From the NCBI GenBank assembly GCA_021186555.1, contig JAJKFL010000237.1:38155258-38219257 (forward strand): a DNA stretch of 64,000 nucleotides. The letters are read 5' to 3'. Positions 54,361-62,699 of the stretch are shown here, piece after piece. Under the pieces are notes generated by a model. It saw only the letters and a program-made list of their open reading frames with translations, was not told the DNA's origin and did no database searches. Position 1 is the first letter of the stretch. Every line of letters begins with the position of its first letter. This DNA is from Reticulitermes speratus (taxonomy: Eukaryota > Arthropoda > Insecta > Blattodea > Rhinotermitidae). Both the position numbers and the translations under genes were made by a program.

Positions 54361-54371
54361 TATATATATAT
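54361..54371 (-). promoter_or_regulatory. TATA box of the peptide gene
   Basis: CATATATATATA on the minus strand, about 44 bp upstream of the ATG at 54317. A start site about 30 bp downstream would leave a 5' leader of only about 15-20 bases, short but possible. Confidence 0.5.
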
Positions 54372-54645
54372 GGTTGTGTCTCCGAGTTCAGACGCTTATC
54401 GCAAGCATGCATAAATAACTGAGTCACTGTCACCAGGCAGGTAGCTTGTTCTTTAGCCAAGAAATACGATTTACTTCCGTCCGGTAATTCTTTTGTCTGT
54501 GTTAGCTACTTTGGGTCAACGAACAAGACCCAGCCATTTGGTGACTTCCAGGGGTCTTGTGCCCCCAAAGTAACCAAATCAGTGAAGCAAGGTACTACAG
54601 AAACTGATAGTCTCTCAGGTGGTCAGGATATTTCCCGCCTTTTAT
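54372..54645. other. Upstream region of the peptide gene
   Basis: No repeat recognised; the proximal promoter presumably lies here. Confidence 0.35.
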
Positions 54646-54649
54646 ATAA

Positions 54650-54880
54650 GGTTCATTACCCTGTAAATAAAAGCCCACCGCCGGTCCTTATCCTATGCCA
54701 GATGAATCAATTCTACGCCCTAATATCCTACTGATTTAACATCCATTTTAGTATTATCCTCCAGTTGCAATCCAGGTTCTCCAAACAAAATTGTGTACGC
54801 ATTTCTCATCTGTTCTGCGCATGTTACATGTTCTACCCATCTTATCCTCCTTGATTGAATAACCCAAATAATATTTCGTA
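54650..54880 (-). mobile_element. LINE remnant (GRPRRRW type)
   Basis: TATAAGGTTCATTACCCTGT, CTATGCCAGATGAATCAATT and ATCTTATCCTCCTTGATTGA are the reverse of the NLRVP, DWIDLAQ and IKSRRM regions. Decayed. Confidence 0.6.
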
Positions 54881-54911
54881 ATAAGTTATTGTTAATTTAT
54901 TCCTGTGCTTA

Positions 54912-55195
54912 GTTATACATCTCGCCATGAAGGTCTAGTGGGTAGTGGAGTCACAGATCCACATATTCTTGACCCTGGCACTAGTTGAAGGTACATGGTG
55001 AGATTCAGACCCCAGCTGCTTTATTTTCGGAGAAAGAGCCCCAGTACCCAAGTACCCATTAAATAGGAGGCTAGTTGGGTCCCAAAGACGGTCCACACGC
55101 TTGGAAGGGGAAGTCTCTTACCGCTGCCGGGATTCGAATCCCAATTTCTAGGTCGCCCGGACCGCTATACCGACTGAACTGCCCCGCCTTCCAGC
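54912..55195 (-). mobile_element. SINE type D, near complete
   Basis: Minus strand: head CAGTTCAGTCGGTATAGCGG and TTGGGATTCGAATCCCGGC, body CCTCCTATTTAATGGGTAC, CTCTTTCTCCGAAAATAAAG, then GGGGTCTGAATCTCACC. The 3' end near 54912 is diverged. Confidence 0.68.
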
Positions 55196-55337
55196 ATGCG
55201 GTTAAGAGTATACAAATTACGAAGGTACACCCCGCAGGGCCACCAACGACAAGAATTAGGGCCACGTCTTTATAAGGTCCTGTTCAACCTTCAGGCAGAG
55301 GAAATTTAACTTCAAATATTAACGCCGTTAGAAATGG

Positions 55338-55490
55338 CGTTATATGGCAGGGACTATGACGTGATTTTGTTCGAAAACAGAGGTAAAGACGTTTCGGAGG
55401 AACCTGATACGCCTAGTATAAAGACAACACATTCCTCCCGGAAAGTTGGTACGTATATAGAAAAATACACGGCGTCACATTCCAGATGAT
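55338..55490. mobile_element. Foldback repeat, GTC|GGT family (pair)
   Basis: Left arm GGGACTATGACGTGATTTTG, AAAGACGTTTCGGAGGAACC; right arm ATTCCTCCCGGAAAGTTGGT, ACGTATATAGAAAAATACAC, GGCGTCACATTCCAG. Hammerhead core eroded. Confidence 0.65.
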
Positions 55491-55584
55491 TTTAATTTTT
55501 TTTCACATATCATAATCTAAGTCACAGCGACATGATCCAAGAAGTAATATTTAAACAATATATACATATACAGACGTACTCCGA

Positions 55585-55670
55585 CTTATGTAGCTCCGAC
55601 GTACGTCGATCCGGACATACGTCGATCCGGACATACGTCGATCCGGACATACGTAGATCCGGACTTACGT
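55585..55670 (+). repeat. 16-bp minisatellite, about 5 copies
   Basis: Unit ACGTCGATCCGGACAT with a final ACGTAGATCCGGACTT. The surrounding sequence (CTCCGACTTATGTAG, and at 56280 CCGAGTTACGTCAAAATC) is related, so the unit grew from a local motif. Confidence 0.8.
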
Positions 55671-55842
55671 AAAAAAACGTCTTGTGCCACAACCACCACC
55701 ACACCCACACCCACCCCTGCCTCTGCCTCAATTGAATACGACAGTGACTCCAGTATCGATTATTAATTGTTATTATGTTTTTTATTAATTGTTATTAAAA
55801 TTATTAATTATTATTATTATATCAATTATTATTGTGTATCAT

Positions 55843-56270
55843 AGCTTTGTATGGTGCTGAAACGTGGACACTTCGGAAAGTAGATCAGAAGTATCTGGAA
55901 AGTTTTGAAATGTGGTGCTGGAGAAGAATGGAGAAGATCAGTTGGACCGATCGTGTGAGAAATGAAGAAGTATTACACAGAGTGAAGGAGGAGAGGAATA
56001 TCGTACATACAATAAAAAAGAAGAAGGCTAACTGGATTGGTCACATCTTGCGTAGAAACTGCCTTCTGAAACACGTGATTGAAGGAAAGTTAGAGGGAAG
56101 GATAGAAATGACGGGACGACGAGGGAGAAGACGTAAGCAGCTACTGGATGACCTTAAGGAAAAGAAAAGATACTGGAAATTGAAAGAGGAAGCACTAGAT
56201 CGCACCCTATGGAGAACTCGCTTTGGAAGAGGCTACGGACCTGTCGTAAGACAGACTACAGAATGAATGA
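55843..56270 (+). mobile_element. LINE 3' end (RGRRRKQLLDDL type), longest copy
   Basis: Open from about 55832: LYGAETWTLRKVDQKYLESF, EMWCWRRMEKISWTDRVRNE, VLHRVKEERNIVHTIK, ANWIGHILRRNCLLKHVIEG, TGRRGRRRKQLLDDLKEKK, LDRTLWRTRFGRGYGPVVRQ and stop, followed by GAATGAATGATAAGG. No frameshift in 140 codons, so recently active. Only the C-terminal part of ORF2 is present (5' truncation). Confidence 0.82.
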
Positions 56271-56371
56271 TAAGGTATATAATAAAACATGGCTCCGAGT
56301 TACGTCAAAATCGACTTACGCATAGGGTTGCGGAACGATCCACTGACGTAAGTCGGGGACTTTGTGTATAA

Positions 56372-56640
56372 GTCAAAGAGAAAACGAACATCCTACGTAC
56401 AATACAAGGAAGGAAGGCTAACTGGACTGGTCACATCTTGCGTAGGAACTGCCTTCTAAAAAAGGAAAGATGGAAGGAACGCGAAGACGAAGCAAAAAGA
56501 CGTCAGCGGCTACTGCAGGACCTTAATGAAAGGAGAAGATTTTGGAGCATAAAAGACGTACCAGTAGATAGCACTGTGTGGAGAATACTCTTTGGAGGAG
56601 CCTATAGACCAGGCACCAGACAGACTGCGTAATAAATGGA
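56372..56640 (+). mobile_element. LINE 3' end, diverged relative
   Basis: TGGTCACATCTTGCGTAGGA, then the frame RQRLLQDLNERRRFWSIKDV, STVWRILFGGAYRPGTRQTA and stop. Same family layout as 55843 but a distinct subfamily. Confidence 0.72.
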
Positions 56641-57120
56641 CGTGTATAAACAAGCAGAAGTGTGTTCAGTAAGGAACTGACTTCAAGGTGATCCAAGACC
56701 TGATTCCATTGTGCGCATACGCTCACTCAGAATCGTCACTAGTCCGACGCTCGCAGTAGGATGAACCCTGGACGCTTTAATCTGACGTCACTGACACGTG
56801 TCAGCAGACAATGGAGAATAGGAGAGAGAGGCAGTTCTTGGGTTCCGTCATGGAAGGATATTTAGCATTAATTTGAAATTGCAAGTGTGGTTACTCTTTC
56901 CATCTTCTTCTCCCATTTCATTCTTCTTTCTGTGTTCCATCTTTGTCTCCTTCTCTTGATGTAAATTTTCTGTTTCCGAGATTCCTCGTTTGCAAAAAAA
57001 AAAAAACAGTCACACCTTACCCGATCTTCCAAAGGCTTTATTATTGCGCAAAACGTTGCATATTGATAGGAAATCGGTTGTCGAAGGTATTTAAAGTTGC
57101 AACCAGTGGAGTTAGTTTTA
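56641..57120. other. No recognisable feature
   Basis: No supported gene or repeat. Confidence 0.4.
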
Positions 57121-57343
57121 TGGAGAAATACAGAGCATACGAGTATTAAACTTGGGGAATGCTTGCTACCGTTCTGTGCAGTCTTTTGTCTCCCAGTTTG
57201 CTATCCAAAAATATAAACATTAAAACAAAAGTGACTATTATTTTGCCTTTACGTTACTTGTACCGTACATTATTATTGTATATATGTTATGCAGACAAAT
57301 GTACACAGTTTTATGTTATTTAACACAATTTTTATTAAATGTT

Positions 57344-57386
57344 GCCCAACATGTTTCTAGCCTATATAAGGCTCATCTTCAGGGGC
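57344..57386 (-). ncRNA. Hammerhead ribozyme motif
   Basis: Minus strand: GCCC, CTGAAGA, T, then G plus AGCCT/AGGCT stem II, A, GAAA, palindrome ACATGT, T, GGGC. Stem I GCCC/GGGC is 4 bp. The T and A at the base of stem II can pair here, leaving a G bulge. Confidence 0.8.
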
Positions 57387-57537
57387 TCTTTTGTTGAAAT
57401 TACAACAGCTATATTATTGGTATATAAAATTCTTAAAAAGCCGTTAGATGTATTTGGTTATTGATATCTGTACCGGTCATGCTGCTTTCACCCGGTACAG
57501 ATATCAATAATATAGCTGTTGTAATTTCAACCAAAGA

Positions 57538-57580
57538 GCCCCTGAAGATGAGCCTTATATAGGCTAGAAACATGTTGGGC
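57538..57580 (+). ncRNA. Hammerhead ribozyme motif
   Basis: Inverse copy of the motif at 57344-57386 with identical core, stem II and stem I: GCCC, CTGAAGA, GAAACATGTT, GGGC. Confidence 0.8.
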
Positions 57581-58190
57581 AGCATTTAATAAAAATTATG
57601 TTAAATAACATAAAACTGTGTACATTTTTCTGCATAACATATATATTATTTTGCCTGTTGCGTTTTATGGATGTGAAATTTGGTTTCCCACATTGAGGGA
57701 GGAACATAGGCTGAGGGTGTTCTAGAATAGGGTGCTGAGGGGGATATTTGGGCCTACGAGGGACGGGGTAACAGGGGATTGGAGAAGACTACATAACGAG
57801 GAGCTTTATGCTCTGTACTCATCACCAAATATTATTCGGGTGATCGAATCAAAAATAATGTGATGAGCCGGACATGCGTCTGGGATGGGGGGGGGGGGGG
57901 GGGAGAATATAAATGCGTGCAGGATTTTCGTGGTGAAACCTGAAGGAAGAATACCACTTCAAAACCTTAGGCATAAAAGGGAGGATAACATTAAAACGGA
58001 TTTTGAATCAATAGAGTGGAAGGGTGTGGACTGAATTTATCTGGCTCACGATAAGGACCAGTGTCGGGCTGTTGTGAGCGCGGTCATGAGCTTTCTGATC
58101 TATAAAATACGATAATTTATTGACTGGCTGAGAAACTGTTAGCTTCTAAAGAAGGACTCTGCTCCATGGAGTTGTATAGTGTAGTTAGTT

Positions 58191-58852
58191 AAATATAGTA
58201 ACCTTTACAGTAAACGTGTCTGTCATACAACCGTAATGACGGCGTCCTTAGGATGACCCCTACATGGATTTACGATACTTGATCACAATTGTACCCAACG
58301 ACGGGCTTGATATTGGCGGCGTTCAACGTTCGCGTTGTGCCACCTCAATGTTGGTTAATAATCCATATTGTTAGGTGGTCTAATCTAATGCTATTACATC
58401 GCGGTATAGCCCTAATACTGCCGACATTAATGACACACTGGTGGAACGTATTTCGTGAAACTGGATGCTGTGATACCGCACAGGGCTACAGCTCACAGCG
58501 TCCAGCATCACTTCCGGTCATATCAGATTTAAAGAGGTCACAAAAATTGACCCCCTGTTTTATAATGTACACCTCGTAACGATTACCAGACTTTAGATTT
58601 ATATTTTAAATATCTTTGTAGATTATTGTAGCGAAATTTCTTGCCCGTTATGCTCTTTAACTGTCCTCAGCTGCTTACTCTCACTTCCCATTATCTTACG
58701 TTCTTCACTTCTCATAGCTATACCTTGCTTCCAGAAGGACGAGCGGGTACTGACTGAGAACTCTCACAGCAATAACTTTTCTGTTTCCTCCTACAATCAT
58801 ACATGCACTGTACATCCCACTGTGTATAACAATAATAACAACAATGAAATCT
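58191..58852. other. No recognisable feature
   Basis: No supported gene or repeat. Confidence 0.4.
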
Positions 58853-59055
58853 GCGGTCTTCTGGGTTATTACGCGGCGTCGTGTGGTAATTTTTTACCGA
58901 CGTTTCGGGACAACGTATCGGTCCCATTCTCATGGGTCAAGAGTCCTGAGTGGGAACGATACGTTGTCCCGAAACGTCGGTAAACAATTACCACACGACG
59001 CCGCGTAATAACCCAGAAGACCGAAGATTTCATCAACATCGCGGCGGAAGCCTGA
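58853..59055. mobile_element. Foldback repeat, GGTAAA family (pair, best preserved)
   Basis: Left arm CTGCGGTCTTCTGGGTTATT, ACGCGGCGTCGTGTGGTAAT, TTTTTACCGACGTTTCGGGA, CAACGTATCGGTCCC; right arm is its inverse, AACGATACGTTGTCCCGAAA, CGTCGGTAAACAATTACCAC, ACGACGCCGCGTAATAACCC. Arms are about 80 bp and nearly perfect. Confidence 0.72.
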
Positions 59056-59062
59056 AATAAAG

Positions 59063-59081
59063 GTTAATAATAATAGTAATA

Positions 59082-59151
<70 letters not shown>
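59063..59151 (+). repeat. (AAT)n microsatellite
   Basis: About 28 AAT units with two small interruptions near 59070-59085. Confidence 0.95.
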
Positions 59152-59152
<1 letters not shown>

Positions 59153-59153
<1 letters not shown>

Positions 59154-59230
59154 AGGGTATACACAAAAGAATGGTGCGATTTTAATAGTGAACACTATTG
59201 AAACCGCACCATTCTTTTGTGTATGCCCTG
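59153..59230. mobile_element. 78-bp TA-flanked hairpin MITE
   Basis: CAGGGTATACACAAAAGAAT at the left, ATTCTTTTGTGTATGCCCTG at the right, TA on both outer sides. Same length as the three copies nested at 21438-21935. It sits next to the AAT microsatellite. Confidence 0.72.
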
Positions 59231-59309
59231 TATAATCTCTGTCTCAGCCTTCAAATGGTTAAGTTGTTGCATTTCTAGCCACGTTCACAATTTCTGCCCT
59301 TCATAATAT

Positions 59310-59352
59310 CGCTTTGGAAGAGGCTGTCGTAAGACAGACTGCAGAATGAATG
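59310..59352 (+). mobile_element. LINE 3' terminus only
   Basis: CGCTTTGGAAGAGGC and TGTCGTAAGACAGACTGCAG + AATGAATGAATAAT: about 43 bp of the extreme 3' end of the RGRRRKQLLDDL-type LINE, with a small deletion. Extreme 5' truncation. Confidence 0.7.
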
Positions 59353-60296
59353 AATAATATCCATAATTATCTGTTCAAATTTTCTCCTCGTATGCTGACA
59401 TATGTCTGTCGCTTATATCTCACAGATCTGTGAGACGTGTCGATCTTTACCTTCTGTGTTGCTGTGAGGAAGTGGCTAATGTCTTGGTATGAGAGGACGA
59501 CATAACCTGCAGGTGTCTGAGAAGGCACTTCAGGAAATTACGTGTAACGTAACATTGAGGCGCGTTCGCGTAACCATTTTTGCCGTGGAAAAGCAATAAG
59601 TATTACATATTCTGAGTGTGTGTCTGTAGCCTTAGTTATCCGGCATGCAAAGCGCATGCGCCGTATTTATATTGTCATCTGTGGCCTGTCTGGCTGTACC
59701 GTATTTTTCCACATTATCTCATAAACGGCACGATTTTCGGGAAAAAGTTATTGAACATAAAATGTGTGTTTTGATTTTATGTACAACTTTTGTCTAAAAC
59801 ATTTCTCATTCTAAGAAGAATTCAGCGAGATATTATCATAAATGTACATAGGTCTTCATGTAAAGTACCTGTCATTGTTGTCAGATTTTAATGAAACTTG
59901 AATTCCCCCCCCCCCCCCGACAGATTTTCGAAAAACACGCAAATGTAAAATTTCATGAAAATCCGTCGAGTGGAAGCCGAGTTCTTCCATGCGGAGGGAA
60001 AGACATGACGAAGCTAATAGTCGCTTTTCGCAATTTTGCAAACGCGCCTAATGGAAGAAAATTAAGAAGTGAATTTATTACAGAGACAGACGGTGCGTGG
60101 TTTGTGTTGCTCAAACAGTACTCTTAGGGTACGTAAATGAATATCTGATCGGCTGATTATGTGGCTTGAATTGCAAAATAAGAAGTGTGCACAGAGTTTT
60201 TGTGGGGAACCCTGTTTTGAATGCCATTACTTGGAATGGACAGAACTGTTTACTCGAGGGTAAGATACAAATTAATGAAATTATAAGTTTTTTTAG
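59353..60296. other. No recognisable feature
   Basis: A C-run at 59906 and no supported gene. Part of this region (59735-60000) has the look of an old dispersed repeat but I cannot assign it. Confidence 0.4.
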
Positions 60297-60352
60297 GGTG
60301 TGACGCCGTGTAGTTTAGTACGCACGTACAAGACACCATGACGTCACGTCAC
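60297..60352. mobile_element. Minimal foldback, GTC|GGT family ends
   Basis: GGTGTGACGCCGTGTAGTTT and CATGACGTCACGTCACAG are the two outer ends brought together with the hammerhead region deleted. Confidence 0.5.
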
Positions 60353-60631
60353 AGAAACCGTAGTTTTGAGACAATATTAATTTGAATCTTTGGTCTCGCC
60401 ACCGTTATCACACCACCAGTAAGTCACCAATCCTTCCCGGAAATCCTTTGTCTCTCTTCCTACATGACTGTTCGTGAACAATCCCTCGATTTGTACTCGC
60501 CCCGAAACTCCCAGGACATTGTCCTTTCGCGTAAGCGCACTATCTAGAGCCTTGTCCTTGAAAAAAGTCGCCTATCAGTTATCACATTAATATGCGACTT
60601 CCGTCGGTGTTCTAGTATTCCTGTTTGATGG

Positions 60632-61010
60632 GTTAGTTAGTTAGTTAGTTAGTTAGTCCCCATGTCGCTCCAATCGCGGAGCATTGGGGGCCTCCTTTCG
60701 GAGGTTTCTATGGTCATGTGCGTTGATGTAGTGAGTGACCAGCCCACTGACCGCACAAGTTCCACTCAATCCTGATGTGACTGCCAGAGCCATCTGGCAA
60801 GCAGTCAGGAGACTTGGGTGAGAAATGGCCGCTGAATTTTGCCGACGGGCATTACTAGTTTTATTCATGCCCGTTAAGGTTCTTTTACATGCCGTAAATC
60901 TCCGAAGGAAGTGGTGCTCCGGATTTTTATCACCCTTAAAAATCCATCGAACCCGCGAACCTTGGGTCCAGTGGCGAGCACGCTAACCACTAGTCCACCG
61001 AGGGCGACAG
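60632..61010 (-). mobile_element. SINE type C with (GTTA)n end
   Basis: Second copy of the SINE at 47662-48036, within the duplicated segment. A small deletion near 60950 removes part of the B-box region (CATCGAACCCGCGAACC instead of the full GGTCGGGATCGAACCC). Confidence 0.78.
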
Positions 61011-61478
61011 GTACCGGGGCTTAAATCTAGACGGGGCTGTATGTTCACATATACCAGCAGGGACATAGATGGGGGGGGGGGGGGGGGATGGTGCGGTCGC
61101 CCCTGGTAGCAGAGTCAAAGGGGCAGCAAAATGAATACTTTAAGTGAAAAAAAAAATGTTGGGTTTCTGGGCTAAACATTTCTTAGTTTATTGATATCGA
61201 TAACGGGAAATTCAATAAACGTGATTTTTTAATGTTAATATTTTCAGTTAGGGGCGATCATTGTGATTACTCTCCCCGAGCGCCAGAAAACCTGGCTACG
61301 CCACTGTATGTCACGATCATATAAATGAACACAACATGTATTATAAACCTGTCTTCAAATGATGTCTGCACTTTATGCAGCGCGGTTAATATTAAACCAA
61401 ACAAATACCGCGTTGAATTATTTGTACCAACAAATGCACTAAGACAGTTTTTTCACTGTTTTCTTTATTATAAGGATG

Positions 61479-61521
61479 CCCCAATACGCATTTCGGCAGT
61501 TATTCTGCCATCATCAGGGGG
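61479..61521 (-). ncRNA. Hammerhead ribozyme motif (left arm)
   Basis: Identical in core and stems to 48498-48540: CCCC, CTGATGA, T, GGCAG/CTGCC, GAAA, ATGCGTAT, T, GGGG. Confidence 0.85.
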
Positions 61522-61924
61522 TATTTGAAGTGAGTTTTTACATAGACCAATTATTTGGTTACGTCATAACAGTGAGTCAGTATTTGTTACCACATCGTAT
61601 AAAATTTTGTAAAATTTGTGGTACTGTTAAGCTGCTAAAAGTTATTAGATTATTAAAACTTATAAAAATTACAATAAAATCAAGTAGTATATTATACTAT
61701 CCTCTATAGTACAATTATTAATTAATGTATTATTAAATTAAATTAATTAGTATAATATACTACTTGATTTTATTGTAATTTTTATAAGTTTTAATAATCT
61801 AATAACTTTTAGCAACTTAACAATACCACAAATTTTACAAAATTTTATACGATGTGGTAACAAATACTGACTCACTGTTATGACGTAACCAAAGAATTGG
61901 TCTATGTAAAAACTCCTTGAAATA

Positions 61925-61966
61925 CCCCTGATGATGGCAGAATAACTGCCGAAATGCGTATTGGGG
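61925..61966 (+). ncRNA. Hammerhead ribozyme motif (right arm)
   Basis: CCC, CTGATGA, T, GGCAG/CTGCC with loop AATAA, GAAA, ATGCGTAT, T, GGGG. Complete core. Confidence 0.86.
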
Positions 61967-62284
61967 CATCGTAATAATAAAGAAAACAGTGAAAAAACTG
62001 TCTTAGTGCATTTGTTGGTACAAATAAATCAATTATAAAAGATGCACGGTGAATATAAAGTGAAAAGTATCGCGTGTTTCATATTATTAGACCACTTCAG
62101 TCGTCTAAAGAAACAGAAGACATACAAGGTCATGCTATTTGTGCGTCCCTTACATGTAAGCTTTTGTACACGTTGATCGATTTTCACCAAACTTGGTATG
62201 AACGGTATGCCACTGAAGGCCTCACTGACGACATACTTTCTGTTTTCCTGCAAACAGTAAGTATCAAATAGGTAACTCACCCTA

Positions 62285-62405
62285 ACCACTTCTGAATCGA
62301 CTTGGTCCCAATTCCTAGAGTCCTGAAGATCAAAGCAGCAATTCCTCCGAAACTTCGGTACCAACCTACGGAACTGCAGGTGCGTCAAAACACAGGACAC
62401 TACAA
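62285..62405 (+). mobile_element. Foldback repeat, GTC|GGT family (right arm, decayed)
   Basis: GTCCTGAAGATCAAAGCAGC, AATTCCTCCGAAACTTCGGT, ACCAACCTACGGAACTGCAG. CTGAAGA and GAAAC are kept, stem II is broken. Confidence 0.5.
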
Positions 62406-62698
62406 TCTGAGCGATTACTTCCCTAAACATCATTAACCGAATGCTTTTTACGTAGCAGATTACACAGGCACGTGTGTATCCTGTGAGGTACAGACCGATC
62501 TGTTATACGCATATATTACTTAGACGAATGCGAAGTTTAAACCTTTACCAGAAGGACGAGCAGGCACTGCCTAGTAACCTTCAAAACGGTAACTTTTCTG
62601 TTTCATCCTTGTAATATTAAATGTAGTTTCTCTTACTACTCCTCCCCTCCCCCTCTCTCGCCATACTTCACATAATTAAGAAAGCCAGTAAGAACCTG
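62406..62698. other. No recognisable feature
   Basis: No supported gene or repeat. Confidence 0.4.
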
Positions 62699-62699
62699 T

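Larger units (their letters stand above)
57237..57656 (-). mobile_element. Hammerhead PLE derivative inserted in a LINE, 12-bp TSD
   Basis: ATTATTTTGCCT at 57237-57248 and 57645-57656 flanks the insert 57249-57644. The outer arms are ATATATGTTATGCAG and CTGCATAACATATAT. The tail lies on the left, read on the minus strand as AATGTACGGTACAAGTAACG, so the element is in minus orientation. AATGTAC and GTACATT (57298-57304 and 57265-57271) pair, replacing TGCAC/GTGCA of the other elements. Both arms contain complete hammerheads. Confidence 0.88.
57125..58190 (+). mobile_element. LINE (GRPRRRW type), split by a hammerhead element
   Basis: Left part GGGAATGCTTGCTACC, CAGTTTGCTATCC, then TATTATTTTGCCT; right part from 57657 GTTGCGTTTTATGGATGTG, CATTGAGGGAGGAACATAGG, GGGCCTACGAGGGACGGGGT, ending CTGGCTCACGATAAGGACC and TGGAGTTGTATAG. 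Stops and frameshifts throughout. The interruption has an exact 12-bp duplication. Confidence 0.8.
61403..62077 (+). mobile_element. Hammerhead PLE derivative, complete version
   Basis: AAATACCGCGTT (61403-61414) and AAGTATCGCGTG (about 62066-62077) are the decayed duplication. The arms extend from TTGTACCAACAAATGCACTA to its inverse, and the interior is a long palindrome around TTAATTAATTAGTATAATAT. Both hammerheads are present. The 3' hairpin is GTGCAT (62008-62013)/ATGCAC (62042-62047). It shows what was deleted from the copy at 48434. Confidence 0.85.
60636..62180. repeat. Segmental duplication (second copy at 47665-48985)
   Basis: Type C SINE, the G-run/hAT-like segment, the AACCTGTCTTCAAATGA.GTC region, the hammerhead element and its right flank (TGTTACGTCATAACAG or TTACGTAATAACAG variants, CATGCTATTTGTGCGTCCCT) occur in the same order and orientation in both places. 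The 47-kb copy lacks about 220 bp of the hammerhead element. It ends at CACGTTGATC, after which the two copies diverge. Confidence 0.88.
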
